Source: JBBSIN01 sp038232055
GTDB taxonomy: Bacteria > Actinomycetota > Actinomycetes > JADGOV01
NCBI GenBank assembly: GCA_038232055.1
Contig: JBBSIN010000004.1
Coordinates: 3,682 to 67,681, forward strand
Direction: 5' to 3'
Length of the DNA stretch: 64,000 bases
Positions within the stretch are counted from its first letter, which is position 1. Each line of letters starts with the position of its first letter. Position numbers and translations under genes: made by a program. Positions 43,727 through 53,600 of the stretch are shown here, piece after piece. The notes under the pieces are model-generated. The model had not been told where the DNA came from. It saw nothing but the letters and a program-made list of their open reading frames with translations, and ran no database searches.

Positions 43727-44533
43727 GTGACGACGCTTCCCGCCGGCTCGGTCGATAGACAGTCCCGGCGTTCGCGCGCCCGCCGCCGGTCCGGCTATTT
43801 CGTCCTGGTGCTCACTCTCGGTATTCTCGGGGCGGTCTACGCCGCTCTCGCGCCGACCGGGCAGGCCGACGACGCCACGCCGACGGCCGCCGTAACCCAG
43901 GGCCGCGCGCTCTACCTCACCGGCTGCTCGAGCTGTCACGGTCTGCAGGCCCAGGGCACCAGCGTCGCACCGAGCCTGATCGGCGTGGGCGCAGCCGCTG
44001 TCGACTTCCAGGTCGGGACCGGTCGGATGCCGCTCATGCAGCAGGGCGTCCAGGCCGATCGGAAGCGACCGAAGTACACCCAACCGCAGATCGACCAGCT
44101 GGCGGCCTATGTCGCATCGCTGGCGCCGGGTCCGGCCGTGCCGAGCAGTGACCTCCTCGACATCTCCCAGGGCGACGCGGCGCGCGGCGGCCAGCTCTTT
44201 CGCGCCAACTGCGCGCAGTGCCACAACTTCAACGGCAGCGGCGGCGCACTGACTTACGGAAAGTACGCGCCCACTCTGCATCCCGCGACGTCGAAGCAGA
44301 TCTACGAGGCGATGCTGACCGGGCCCGAGCAGATGCCGGTTTTCGGCGACAACCAGCTGACCCCCAAGGACAAGCTCGACATCATCACGTTCCTCAAGAC
44401 CACGCGCGCGGAGGGCAACCCGGGCGGCTTCAGCCTCGGCCGGGTCGGCCCGGTGCCGGAGGGTCTGGTGGGTTGGCTGGTCGGTACCGGCGTACTCGTG
44501 CTCGCGACCTTGTGGATCGGCGCGCGGATATGA
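43727..44533 (+). CDS. qcrC: dihaem cytochrome c subunit of the bcc complex
   Basis: A 268-residue membrane-bound c-type cytochrome. Two haem sites, CSSCH and CAQCH, lie in two tandem cytochrome c domains outside the membrane. An N-terminal helix (about 24-42) and a C-terminal helix (VGWLVGTGVLVLATLWIG) anchor it. In actinobacteria this dihaem subunit passes electrons from the bc complex directly to the oxidase CuA site, replacing a soluble cytochrome c. Start GTG 43727; the stop overlaps qcrA (ATGA). Confidence 0.95.
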   Translation: MTTLPAGSVDRQSRRSRARRRSGYFVLVLTLGILGAVYAALAPTGQADDATPTAAVTQGRALYLTGCSSCHGLQAQGTSVAPSLIGVGAAAVDFQVGTGRMPLMQQGVQADRKRPKYTQPQIDQLAAYVASLAPGPAVPSSDLLDISQGDAARGGQLFRANCAQCHNFNGSGGALTYGKYAPTLHPATSKQIYEAMLTGPEQMPVFGDNQLTPKDKLDIITFLKTTRAEGNPGGFSLGRVGPVPEGLVGWLVGTGVLVLATLWIGARI

Positions 44534-45639
44534 GTGAACAGGTCCCCCCCGGGGCGGGACCGGGCGAGCTCGGCGAGTTCGACCCGGCCCGTGGCGGCAC
44601 CACCAGCGGCGGCCCGGTGCTCCGGCCGGGCACACCGGTGCGTCACGTCGGCCCACCGCCGGGAGCGGAGCCGCCCGGCGGACCTGTCGGTGCGGCCGGT
44701 CCGGTGGCTACCCGATCCGAGTACGAGACCGAGCCATCGGAGCACGACCCACGGGAGGAGCGTCGCGCCGAGCGACGGGTCGCCCTGCTCTTCGTCATCT
44801 CCGCACTGGCGACGTTCGGCTTCTGCGTCGCCTATGTGTTCATGAAGATCCACACCGCCGACTACGGCGCCGCGCAGAACTACGTGCTCGGCGCCACCCT
44901 CGCGCTGGCGCTCTTCACATTGGGCGCCGGCCAGGTGCTCTGGGCCAAGGCGCTGACGCCCAAGGAGCACGCCGTCCAGGATCGCCACGACGGCGGCTCC
45001 TCCGCTGCCGAGCGCGAAGAGCTCGACCAAGTGTTCTTCCGCGGCGCCGATCAGCTCGGCATCGCGCGTTTCCCGCTGGCCAGGCGTAGCTTGCTCTTCG
45101 CCGCGGGGGTCTTTCCCCTCGCTGCCGTTGTGTTGCTGCGCGACCTCGGCCCTGCCCCGGAGAAGCAGCTGCGGCACACCGCGTGGCAGCCCGGCAAGCG
45201 CCTCGTAGACGTCGAAACCAAGGAGCCGATCCAGGTCGGCGACATGCGGGTGGGCAGCATCCTCACGGTCATGCCCGAGGGCTACCAGGACCTTCCCGAG
45301 GAGGACTGGGCGTTGGCGCCGACGATTCTCATTCGCACCCGTCCCACCGAGCTACGCGCGCCGACGAATATGAACTGGACCGTCGACGGCTACGTGGCCT
45401 ACTCGAAGGTCTGCACCCATGCCGGCTGCCCGACCAGTCTGTACGAGCAGCAGACCCAGAACCTGCTCTGCCCGTGTCACCAGTCGACGTTCAAGGTGAC
45501 CGAAGGCTGCCGGGTCATCTTCGGCCCGGCCGCCCGGGCGTTGCCGCAGCTGCCCATCGCGGTCGACAACCAGGGCTATTTCGTCGCCCAGAGCGACTAC
45601 CGTGAACCCGTAGGCCCGAGCTTCTGGGAGCGTGGCTGA
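44530..45639 (+). CDS. qcrA: Rieske iron-sulfur subunit of the bcc complex
   Basis: A 369-residue Rieske protein. The [2Fe-2S] ligands are in CTHAGCP and CPCHQSTF, with the two extra cysteines for the disulfide. Three N-terminal transmembrane helices, the actinobacterial form, precede the soluble domain, and an extended disordered Pro/Gly-rich N-terminus comes first. ATG 44530 overlaps the qcrC stop by four bases, and the stop overlaps the qcrB start (TGATG). Confidence 0.95.
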   Translation: MSEQVPPGAGPGELGEFDPARGGTTSGGPVLRPGTPVRHVGPPPGAEPPGGPVGAAGPVATRSEYETEPSEHDPREERRAERRVALLFVISALATFGFCVAYVFMKIHTADYGAAQNYVLGATLALALFTLGAGQVLWAKALTPKEHAVQDRHDGGSSAAEREELDQVFFRGADQLGIARFPLARRSLLFAAGVFPLAAVVLLRDLGPAPEKQLRHTAWQPGKRLVDVETKEPIQVGDMRVGSILTVMPEGYQDLPEEDWALAPTILIRTRPTELRAPTNMNWTVDGYVAYSKVCTHAGCPTSLYEQQTQNLLCPCHQSTFKVTEGCRVIFGPAARALPQLPIAVDNQGYFVAQSDYREPVGPSFWERG

Positions 45640-47240
45640 TGAGCGTCACCGCCACCACGAGCCGCAAGGCGCTGCGCGCGGTCGACGACCGGCTCGGTGG
45701 CGCGTCGTGGCTGCGCGCCACCATGAACAAGGTCTTTCCGGATCACTGGTCGTTCATGTTGGGCGAGATCGCCCTCTACTCCTTCATCATCCTGCTGCTC
45801 ACCGGCACCTTTTTGTCGCTGTTCTTCGACGCCTCGGTGCAGCGCGTCGTCTACCACGGCAGCTACATCCCGTTGCGTGGCGTCGAGATGACACAGGCGT
45901 ACGAGTCGACGCTGCGCATCACGTTCGACATCCGTGGTGGCCTGCTGATCCGCCAGATCCATCACTGGGCGGCGCTGCTCTTCCTCTCCTCCATCGTGGT
46001 CCACCTGATGCGGGTGTTCTTCACCGGCGCGTTCCGAAAGCCGCGCGAGACCAACTGGCTGATCGGCGTCACGCTGCTCGTCCTCGGCATCCTCGAGGGC
46101 TTCGCCGGCTACTCACTGCCCGACGACCTCCTATCCGGCACCGGCCTGCGTATCGCCTTCTCGATCGTCGAGGCGATCCCGATTGTCGGCACCTGGGCCG
46201 GCTTCCTGCTCTTCGGGAGCAACTTCCCGGGCGAAGCGTTCATCCCGCGGCTGTTCGTCGTCCACATCCTGCTCATTCCGGGCGTGATCCTGGCACTGAT
46301 CACCTTCCATCTGCTGATGATCTGGCGGCAGAAGCACACCGACTTCCCGGGGCCCGGCAAGACCGAGCACACGGTCGTCGGTTCGCGGCTGTGGCCCACC
46401 TACGTCCTGAAGGGCGGCGGGTTCTTCTTCGTCGTCTTCGCCATGTCCGCCGCGCTCGGTGGGCTCGCGCAGATCAACCCGATCTGGCTCTACGGTCCGT
46501 ACAACCCGGCGCACGTCTCCGCCGGCTCACAGCCAGACTGGTACATGGGTTTCCTCGACGGCGCGCTGCGGCTCATGCCCAACTGGGAGACCAACGTCCT
46601 CGGTCACACGCTGAGCTGGAACCTCCTCGTCCCGGCCCTCGTGCTGCCCGGGATCATCTTCACGCTGCTCGCTCTCTATCCGTTCCTCGAGGCGTTCGTC
46701 ACCCGAGACCACGCCCACCACAACCTGCTCGACCGGCCGCGAAACCGGCCGAACCGCACCGCGATCGGCGCGATGTCACTGTCGTTCTACGTGGTGCTCC
46801 TGCTCGCCGGCGGCAACGACATCCTGGCCACCACCTTCCACCTGTCGATCCAGCAGCTGATCTGGACGTTCCGCATCGCGCTGTTCGTCGTACCGCCGAT
46901 CGTCTACTACGTCACCAAACGGCTCTGCATCGCGCTCCAGCGGTCGGAGAGCGAGGTCGATCACCACGGTGTCGAGACCGGGGTGATCCTTCGCTCGCCG
47001 GACGGGGAGTACACCGAGGTCCACGCCCCGGCGCCCACGCCGAAGGTGCCGGAGCTCGTCGCGGTCAGTGGGTCCGAGAGCGGCCCGGCCTCGCGGGCAG
47101 TTGCCCGTGAGGGACGGCGGCGGCGTAACGGGCACAACGGCGACGGCGGGGTGCTCGGCCGGGTCGGCGGATTCTTCTTCGAGCGTGGCAAGCGCCAGTC
47201 CGCGGACCCCGAACCGCCCCGCACGCTGACCCGTAGGTAG
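45639..47240 (+). CDS. qcrB: cytochrome b subunit of the bcc complex
   Basis: A 533-residue quinol-oxidising cytochrome b. The haem-ligand histidine pairs lie in [21 protein letters not shown] and the following helix pair near [19 protein letters not shown]. The Qo-site motif appears as an actinobacterial variant. A hydrophilic C-terminal extension of about 100 residues, rich in charged residues, is typical of actinomycetes. It is the last gene of the ctaE-qcrCAB operon. No obvious terminator hairpin follows in the 16-bp gap before the photolyase remnant. Confidence 0.95.
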   Translation: MSVTATTSRKALRAVDDRLGGASWLRATMNKVFPDHWSFMLGEIALYSFIILLLTGTFLSLFFDASVQRVVYHGSYIPLRGVEMTQAYESTLRITFDIRGGLLIRQIHHWAALLFLSSIVVHLMRVFFTGAFRKPRETNWLIGVTLLVLGILEGFAGYSLPDDLLSGTGLRIAFSIVEAIPIVGTWAGFLLFGSNFPGEAFIPRLFVVHILLIPGVILALITFHLLMIWRQKHTDFPGPGKTEHTVVGSRLWPTYVLKGGGFFFVVFAMSAALGGLAQINPIWLYGPYNPAHVSAGSQPDWYMGFLDGALRLMPNWETNVLGHTLSWNLLVPALVLPGIIFTLLALYPFLEAFVTRDHAHHNLLDRPRNRPNRTAIGAMSLSFYVVLLLAGGNDILATTFHLSIQQLIWTFRIALFVVPPIVYYVTKRLCIALQRSESEVDHHGVETGVILRSPDGEYTEVHAPAPTPKVPELVAVSGSESGPASRAVAREGRRRRNGHNGDGGVLGRVGGFFFERGKRQSADPEPPRTLTRR

Positions 47241-47256
47241 CGACCCCGCCCCGCGG

Positions 47257-48530
47257 TCAACTCGGTCGCAGCGCCTGGTAGCGCCGTAGCGACTCCACCC
47301 GTTCCGTGTCGTGGTCGACGATGCGCGCCGGATAACCGACCGGCGGTCTCCCGGCCACGGTGCACCGCGTGGCCGGCGATCCCGCGCAGCTCGGGCACCC
47401 ATCGACGGACGTAGTTCCCACGAGGGTCGAAGCGGCGCCCTTGCAGCACCGGGTTGAACACCCGGTAGTACGGCGCCGCATCGGTCCCGGTGCCCGCCAC
47501 CCACTGCCAGGACAGGAAGTTCGACGCCAGGTCGCCGTCGACGAGCCGCGCGTAGAACAGCCGGGCACCCAGCTGCCAGTCGAGGTGCAGATCCTTCACC
47601 AAGAATGACGCGACGATCATCCTGGCCCGATTGGGCTGCCAGCCCTCTGCCGCCAACTGACGCATCGCTGCGTCGACGACGGGGTATCCGGTGCGCCCGT
47701 CCCGCCACGCCGCGAAATGGTCCGCGTCTCCCTTCCCCGCTGCTCCTCCCTGCGAAACGGCGGCATCGCGCGCCATATCGCCCGTCAGGACGTCCATCTC
47801 GGGGCGCAGCGAGCGGCGGGCGGCGGCGGGGTCGTGTCACAGCACGTCGGCGTAGAACTCGCGCCACGCAAGCTCGGAGCGGAAGGACTCCTCTCCTTCG
47901 CCCTGCCCCAGCTCGGCGAGCAGCGTCCGCGGATGCAGGCAGCCGTACTTGAGGTAGGGCGAGAGACGGGAGGAACCCTCGTCGACCAGCACATCGCGTC
48001 GCTCGCCGTAGGCGCGCAGCCACCCGTCGCGAAACCTCGCCCAGGCCCTTGTGGCGGCCGCCTCCCCGGCTGGCGGCAGCGCCACACCGCCGAGCGGAGG
48101 GTCGACGGGTGCGCCGTCACTGCCGAGGCCTCCGTCGCCCCACCGCACGACGCTGCCTGAGCCCGCCGGCGGCCGCCAACCGTGGCGGCGCCACGCTCGA
48201 TAGAAGGGCGAGAACACCCGGTAGCCGCTCGTCCCGTCGCGGGTGACCCGCCCCGGCGCCACGGCGTACGGCGACCCGGTGCGGACCAGCTCGACCCCGG
48301 CAGCGGTCAGCGAGCGCTCGACCGAGGCGTCCCGCCGGCGGCCGTAGGGGCGGCGTCGGCGCTGACGTGCACCTGTGGCGATCCGGTTGCCTGAGCCACC
48401 GCCGGCACGATCTCCGCGGGATGGCCATGCAGAATCCGCAGCCGACCCTCGGTCTGCTCGGCGAGGCCGCGGAGCGTGCGGTAGAGAAACGCGCGGCGAG
48501 GCGCCCCGGGCGGGTAGCCCTCACCCATGA
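47257..48530 (-). pseudogene. phrB: deoxyribodipyrimidine photolyase, multiply disrupted
   Basis: Photolyase sequence is recognisable over about 420 codons but cannot be read in one frame. From the 5' side: the N-terminal ~60 residues (the usual FRRDLR start) are missing, with similarity starting near APRRAFLYRTLRGLAEQ. A one-base loss in a C-run near 48347-48350 shifts frame. An in-frame TGA at 47837-47839 replaces the Trp of FYADVL-W-HDP. A further shift near 47350 separates [13 protein letters not shown] from the tail [16 protein letters not shown]-binding parts ([31 protein letters not shown]) are still well preserved, so decay is recent. Confidence 0.88.
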
Positions 48531-48619
48531 CGGAGTTTCGGAAGGGTGACCGCGTCCGCTGGCAGTCGCACGGCGGCGAGGCGGTGCACAAGCCCGACGC
48601 GCTGAGAAGGGCGCACTGA
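48527..48619 (+). pseudogene. HVA1/DUF2945-family gene with an in-frame internal deletion
   Basis: A 30-codon frame reading MTEFRKGDRVRWQSHGGEA joined directly to VHKPDALRRAH and a stop. Normal proteins of this Tudor-like HVA1 family are about 65-70 residues: the first block starts them and the second ends them, with a central part (VGTVVxK... to SGAEA) that is absent here. The join falls at GGEA/GAEA, short similar sequences that could have recombined. The remnant starts just where the photolyase pseudogene lost its 5' end. It might still be translated but could not fold normally. Confidence 0.7.
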
Positions 48620-48742
48620 AGCGACGCCCTGTCGCCGGCAACGGCGTTTCGGAGCTCCCAAAGCGATAATCGCTCCGGACGTTGTTCATTCTGGTCCACC
48701 AGGGGTACGGAGCCAGCACCTACCTCAGGAAGCGAGGCAACC

Positions 48743-49204
48743 ATGTCCTCCGTCCAGCAGTCCGTCAACGTCGAGGTCCCCGTGCGTACGGCGTACAACC
48801 AGTGGACTCAGTTCGAGGAGTTCCCCCGTTTCATGCACGGCGTCGAGCGCATCGACCAGCGCAGCGACACGATGACGCACTGGGTCATCTCCATCGACGG
48901 GGTCAAGCGCGAGTTCGATGCGGAGATCACCGAGCAGACTCCCGACCAGCGCGTCGCATGGAAGAGCATCTCCGGCTCGTCACATGCCGGCGTCGTCACG
49001 TTTCATCGGCTGGGCGAGAACAGCACCAGGGTCATGCTGCAGCTCGACACCGAACCGGAGGGCGTCCTGGAGACGGCCGGCGACAAGCTGGGCTTCGTTA
49101 AGCGGCAGGCGGCAGGCGACCTCGAGCGGTTCAAGACGTTCATCGAGGCAACCGGTGGCGAGACGGGCGCCTGGCGCGGGGAGGTTCAGCAGGACCCGCG
49201 CTGA
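48743..49204 (+). CDS. SRPBCC-family (polyketide cyclase/dehydrase-like) protein
   Basis: A 153-residue START-like protein of the cyclase/dehydrase subgroup (VNVEVPVRTAYNQWTQFEEFPRFM is the hallmark start, with a helix near the end QAAGDLERFKTFIE). Such proteins are frequent in actinomycetes, often beside stress genes, and bind an unknown hydrophobic ligand. ATG 48743 has an AGGAAGCGAGG element. It begins 123 bp after the deleted HVA1 remnant. Confidence 0.85.
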   Translation: MSSVQQSVNVEVPVRTAYNQWTQFEEFPRFMHGVERIDQRSDTMTHWVISIDGVKREFDAEITEQTPDQRVAWKSISGSSHAGVVTFHRLGENSTRVMLQLDTEPEGVLETAGDKLGFVKRQAAGDLERFKTFIEATGGETGAWRGEVQQDPR

Positions 49205-49311
49205 GCACGTACCGTTGGAGCGGCGTGCCGCGCCCGACATGCTCGGGTGCGCAACTGCCCGGCGGTGCAACGAGTGGTGCCGGCATGGCCGGCGACCATC
49301 GAAGGGAAGCA

Positions 49312-50430
49312 GTGGACAGGCAGCGCGACCGGGTACCCGTACGTACCATCGCGGCGACGATCGGCATGGTGCTGCTGACCGCGCTGGCGCTGCTGCTGCT
49401 CAGCAAGCTGGCCAGGTTGCTCACCTGGCTGGCGATCGCTGCCTTCCTCGCGGTCCTGCTGACGCCCGCGGCGTCGTTCGTCGAGCGACGGCTGCATCTG
49501 AAACGGTCGCTGGCCACGCTCCTCGTCTTTCTGGTCGGCGTCATCGTCGTCGGCGGCCTGATCGCCCTCTTCGTCCGGCCCCTTGTCCAGGAGGTCAGTG
49601 CCTTCGCCGACGACATACCGCGCTACATCGAGCAGGCCCGGTCCGGCAACGGTCCGGTCGGCGATCTCGTCCAGCGGTTCCACCTGGACCGATACGCCCA
49701 GCAGAACTCGGGTCGACTCCGCACTTCGCTGACCGGGTTGGGTACGCCGGCGCTCACGGTCGCGCACACGATCGCCGCCACGGTGGTCGGTCTGATCGCG
49801 ATTCTGGTGCTGACTTTTCTCCTGGTGTTGCAGGGACCGCACCTCGTCGAGGGGGCACTCGGCCTGGTGCCGGCCGACCGGCGCGAGCGCGTCCGTCGGG
49901 TCGCCCACGACTGCGGCCGGGCGGTCACCGGCTACATGAGCGGTCAGCTGCTGATCGCGACGACCTGCGCCGTCGTCACGTATCTGCTGTTGCTGGTCCT
50001 GGGCGTGCCGTTCCGCGGGACGGTCGCCCTCTTCGTGGGCCTGATGGACCTGTTGCCGCTTGTCGGGGCAACGCTAGGCGCCGCCGTGGCGGTGGTCGTG
50101 GCGTTTCTGCACTCGATAACCGCCGGCATCGTGGTCCTCGTTTGGTTCATCATCTACCAGCAGCTCGAGAACCACCTGCTGCAGCCAGTGGTCATGTCCC
50201 GGACGGTCCGGCTCAACCCGCTGACCGTGATCATTAGCGTCATCATCGGCGTCGAGCTTGCCGGCATCCTCGGCGCGCTGCTCGCCATCCCGGTGGCCGG
50301 CATGATCTCCGTCATCGTCCGCGACCTTTGGGACCACCGGCGTGGTCGCCCCAAGCCGGAGCCGACCGTCGGTGCTGCGGACATTCCGGCCGACTCGCGG
50401 CCGCGGTCGGGCGCCACCGCTTCACAGTAG
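49312..50430 (+). CDS. AI-2E family transporter (UPF0118)
   Basis: A 372-residue membrane protein with seven to eight helices, matching the AI-2E/PerM family. Signature segments are VVTYLLLLVLGVPFRGTVALFVGLMDLLPLVGA and the YQQLENHLLQPVVMSRTVRLNPL motif. Family members are variously sodium/proton antiporters or signal exporters, so the substrate is open. GTG 49312 is preferred because GAAGGGAA lies just upstream; ATG 49285 is an alternative. It follows the SRPBCC gene on the same strand. Confidence 0.87.
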   Translation: MDRQRDRVPVRTIAATIGMVLLTALALLLLSKLARLLTWLAIAAFLAVLLTPAASFVERRLHLKRSLATLLVFLVGVIVVGGLIALFVRPLVQEVSAFADDIPRYIEQARSGNGPVGDLVQRFHLDRYAQQNSGRLRTSLTGLGTPALTVAHTIAATVVGLIAILVLTFLLVLQGPHLVEGALGLVPADRRERVRRVAHDCGRAVTGYMSGQLLIATTCAVVTYLLLLVLGVPFRGTVALFVGLMDLLPLVGATLGAAVAVVVAFLHSITAGIVVLVWFIIYQQLENHLLQPVVMSRTVRLNPLTVIISVIIGVELAGILGALLAIPVAGMISVIVRDLWDHRRGRPKPEPTVGAADIPADSRPRSGATASQ

Positions 50431-50488
50431 GCGCCTCGACGAAACCTCCGCATTTGGCCGTCACCTGCTCGGGTTGCATCATCTATGC

Positions 50489-51472
50489 GTGAGCTACCAG
50501 GAGGGGCCGTCGCTTCCGGTCGCAACGGTCGCCCGTCGCCTGGGAGTCGCGTCAACCACCTTGCGCACATGGGATCGCCGCTACGGCCTCGGCCCAAGCG
50601 ATCGGGCGGCCGGAGCGCACCGGCGCTACAGTCCCCGCGACGTCGAGCGGTTGTCGGTGATGCGCGGGCTCGTCCTGTCGGGGGTTACTCCAGCGGAAGC
50701 CGCGCGGGTGGCACTGAGCGACACGGCTGGGCAGATCGCCGCGCGCCCAACGGGGCTCCGCGAGGCCGACGGGAAAGATCCGCATCGAGAGCAGACCTCA
50801 GCAGGCGCGCCCGAGCCGTTGCGGTACGCCGGCACCGGCGGCCGGGTGCTCCCGATTCCGCGCGCCACCCCGCGCAGCCGGGGGCTCGCCCGGGCTGCGA
50901 TGTGCCTCGACGAGGGTGCCGTGATGGACGTCCTTCAGCGAGCACTCGACGAGGACGGCGTCGTGGCCACGTGGGACACGCTGCTCCGGCCACTCTTCAC
51001 GGCGATCGGTGAGCGCTGGGCGCACGCCGGCGAGAGCGTCGAGGTGGAGCACCTCCTGTCGGAGTGCACCACCCGAGCGCTACACCGGATGTGTCCGACG
51101 CCCGCGTCGCCGGTCAACCCCCGGCCGGTCTTGCTGGCCTGCGTGCCCGGCGACCTGCACGCCCTGCCTCTGCTGGCGCTGTGCGTCGGCCTGATGGAGC
51201 AGCGGATCTCCTGTCGGCTGCTGGGCGCCGCGACGCCGCTCGATGCGCTCGCCGCCGCCGTACGCCGCACCGGTCCGGCAGCGCTGGTGCTGTGGTCGCA
51301 GACCAAGGACACGGCCGAGGGAGTGTTCGATGCTGTGCCACAGCTTCGGCCGCGTACCGCGATCATCGTCGGTGGCGACGGATGGCCGACGACGATCCCG
51401 GAGCACGTCACCTTCGCGACCGGCCTGCAGCACGGCTTGGATCTGGTCTCGGCCGCCGTACGCGGCGGCTAA
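50489..51472 (+). CDS. MerR-type regulator with cobalamin-binding-like domain
   Basis: A 327-residue regulator with an N-terminal MerR helix-turn-helix (TVARRLGVASTTLRTWDRRYGLGPSDR). The C-terminal domain has the CarH/LitR layout: a helical cap with WAHAGESVEVEHLLSE, then a Rossmann-like part with PGDLHALPLLAL. The B12-binding DxHxxG is altered (DLHALP), but the His is retained and an EH pair is kept. It may therefore still sense B12 or light, or have lost the cofactor. GTG 50489 is used. It is convergent with ctaF. Confidence 0.8.
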   Translation: MSYQEGPSLPVATVARRLGVASTTLRTWDRRYGLGPSDRAAGAHRRYSPRDVERLSVMRGLVLSGVTPAEAARVALSDTAGQIAARPTGLREADGKDPHREQTSAGAPEPLRYAGTGGRVLPIPRATPRSRGLARAAMCLDEGAVMDVLQRALDEDGVVATWDTLLRPLFTAIGERWAHAGESVEVEHLLSECTTRALHRMCPTPASPVNPRPVLLACVPGDLHALPLLALCVGLMEQRISCRLLGAATPLDALAAAVRRTGPAALVLWSQTKDTAEGVFDAVPQLRPRTAIIVGGDGWPTTIPEHVTFATGLQHGLDLVSAAVRGG

Positions 51473-51483
51473 CCGCTAACGAA

Positions 51484-51906
51484 CTAGGAGGAGAAGTCCT
51501 CGCGCGTCGAGGTCTCGGATGCGGCGCTCACGTAGTACTCGAAGACCAGCCCCAGCGTGGCCCCGCCGAGGATGCCGGCGCCGATGACCAGCAGCCACCA
51601 CCCGAAGGGGAAGCCGAGCATCATGACGGCCGCGCCCAGGCCCATGAAGAACGGCCACTGGCTGTGCGGACTGAAGAAGCCGATCTCCCCGGCGCCCTCC
51701 TCCACATCCGCGTTGGGCAGGTCCTCGAGTTGGTCGGGTAGCCGCCGGGCGGTGAACTGGAGATAGTAGGCGATGAGGAAACCGAGACCCACCGCGAACG
51801 CCAGGGCCGTCGTACCGGTCGGGTCCTTCGAGGTGAACCAGTAGACGATGGACGAAACCAGGAAGAACGCCGTCACTCCGTAGAAGATCCTGGCGTTGGT
51901 CCTCAC
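51484..51906 (-). CDS. ctaF: cytochrome c oxidase subunit IV
   Basis: A 140-residue actinobacterial subunit IV with four hydrophobic helices. Segments [21 protein letters not shown] and [25 protein letters not shown] are conserved. It stabilises the oxidase within the bcc-aa3 supercomplex. The start GTG 51906 overlaps the ctaD stop (GTGA). Confidence 0.92.
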   Translation of the reverse strand: MRTNARIFYGVTAFFLVSSIVYWFTSKDPTGTTALAFAVGLGFLIAYYLQFTARRLPDQLEDLPNADVEEGAGEIGFFSPHSQWPFFMGLGAAVMMLGFPFGWWLLVIGAGILGGATLGLVFEYYVSAASETSTREDFSS

Positions 51907-53600
51907 CGGACGATCTCCTGCTGGTCGATCTCCTGCTGGGGGTTGCGGTCGAGCGCCCGCACGATGTGCGGATAGTGCAGGTCGAACGCGGGTCGCTCGG
52001 ATCGGATGCGGGGCAGCGCGACGAAGTTGTGTCGCGGCGGTGGGCAGGAGGTCGCCCACTCCAGCGAGTTGCCATAACCCCACGGGTCGTCACCGACCAC
52101 AATCGCGCCTCTGCGCGCCGTCCGCCACACGTTGTAGAGGAACACGAAGGTCGAGGCGCCCAGCAGGTACGCGCCAACGGTGGAGATCTCGTTGAGCGTC
52201 GTGAAGCCGGCCGAGGCCGGGTAGTCGGCGACGCGGCGCGGCATGCCCTCTACGCCCAGCCAGTGCTGGACGAGGAACGTCATGTGGAAGCCGATGAAGA
52301 GCGTCCAGAAGTGGATCTTGCCGAGCGTGTCGTCGAGCAGTCGGCCGGTCATCTTCGGCCACCAGAAGTAGAAGCCGGAGAACATGGAGAAGACGACCGT
52401 GCCAAAGAGCACGTAATGGAAGTGCGCGACGACGAAGTAGCTGTCGCTCACGTGGAAGTCGATCGGGGGGCTGGCCAGCATGACGCCGGTCAGGCCGCCG
52501 AGCAGGAACGTCAGCAGGAAACCGATCGCGAACAGCATCGGTGCCTCGAACGTGAGCTGGCCTCGCCACATCGTGCCGATCCAGTTGAAGAACTTGACCC
52601 CGGTCGGGACGGCGATGAGGAAGCTCATGAACGAGAAGAACGGCAACAGCACCGCGCCGGTGGCGAACATGTGGTGCGCCCACACGGCCATCGAGAGGGC
52701 GCCGATGGCGATCGTCGCGAAGACCAGGCCCTTGTAGCCGAACACCGGCTTGCGGGAGAACACCGGAAGGACCTCGGTGATGATCCCGAAGAATGGCAAG
52801 GCGACGATGTAGACCTCGGGGTGGCCGAAGAACCAGAACAGGTGCTGCCAGAGGATCGGGCCGCCGTTGGCCGGGTCGTAGATGTGTGCCCCGAACTTCC
52901 GGTCCGCGAGCAGCGCGAACAGCGCCGCGGCGAGCACGGGGAATGCGAGCAGTACCAGCAGCGACGTGATGAACACGTTCCACGTGAAGATCGGCATCCG
53001 GAACATCGTCATGCCGGGTGCGCGCAGGGTGAAGACGGTGGTGATGAAGTTGACCGCGCCGAGGATCGTGCCGAAACCGGTGAGGATCAGCCCGACGATC
53101 CACATGTCCGCACCGGCACCCGACGCGTGGATCGCATCGGAGAGCGGTGTGTAGGCGAACCAGCCGAAGTCGGCCGCGCCACCGGGCGTGAGGAAACCGC
53201 CGAGGACGACGAGGCCGCCGAAGAGGAACAGCCAGAACGACAGTGCGTTGAGCCGCGGGAAGGCCACGTCGGGAGCGCCAATCTGCAGCGGCATGATGAC
53301 GTTGGTGAACCCGGCAAAGAGCGGAGTCGCGAAAAGCAACAGCATGATCGTGCCGTGCATGGTGAAGAGCTGGTTGTACTGCTCGTCGCTCACCACCTGC
53401 AGCCCAGGCCGGGCCAGTTCGGTGCGCATGATCATTGCCATCAGCCCGGCCGCCAGGAAGAACCCGAACGAAGCGATGAGGTACATGTAGCCGATCACCT
53501 TGTGATCGGTCGTGGTGATCCAGCGCCAGATCCGGCTACCGGGGGCGACGCGTACGCGCCGGCCTGCTGTGACGAGCCGCGGCTCGAGGACCTGGGTCAC
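51903..53600 (-). CDS. ctaD: cytochrome aa3 oxidase subunit I
   Basis: A 565-residue haem-copper oxidase subunit I with 12 helices, which reduces oxygen and pumps protons. Key ligands are in [12 protein letters not shown] (haem a), [15 protein letters not shown] (CuB His and cross-linked Tyr), WAHHMFATG (CuB) and [11 protein letters not shown] (haem a/a3). The D-channel region follows the A-type pattern. GTG 53600 overlaps the ctaC stop; both overlaps in this operon are GTGA. No defect seen. Confidence 0.96.
   Translation of the reverse strand: MTQVLEPRLVTAGRRVRVAPGSRIWRWITTTDHKVIGYMYLIASFGFFLAAGLMAMIMRTELARPGLQVVSDEQYNQLFTMHGTIMLLLFATPLFAGFTNVIMPLQIGAPDVAFPRLNALSFWLFLFGGLVVLGGFLTPGGAADFGWFAYTPLSDAIHASGAGADMWIVGLILTGFGTILGAVNFITTVFTLRAPGMTMFRMPIFTWNVFITSLLVLLAFPVLAAALFALLADRKFGAHIYDPANGGPILWQHLFWFFGHPEVYIVALPFFGIITEVLPVFSRKPVFGYKGLVFATIAIGALSMAVWAHHMFATGAVLLPFFSFMSFLIAVPTGVKFFNWIGTMWRGQLTFEAPMLFAIGFLLTFLLGGLTGVMLASPPIDFHVSDSYFVVAHFHYVLFGTVVFSMFSGFYFWWPKMTGRLLDDTLGKIHFWTLFIGFHMTFLVQHWLGVEGMPRRVADYPASAGFTTLNEISTVGAYLLGASTFVFLYNVWRTARRGAIVVGDDPWGYGNSLEWATSCPPPRHNFVALPRIRSERPAFDLHYPHIVRALDRNPQQEIDQQEIVR

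Noticed and set aside
47837..47839. TGA in the photolyase as selenocysteine or read-through
   Set aside because: The position is a conserved Trp, two frameshifts and a missing N-terminus accompany it, and no selenocysteine element is seen; pseudogene is simpler.
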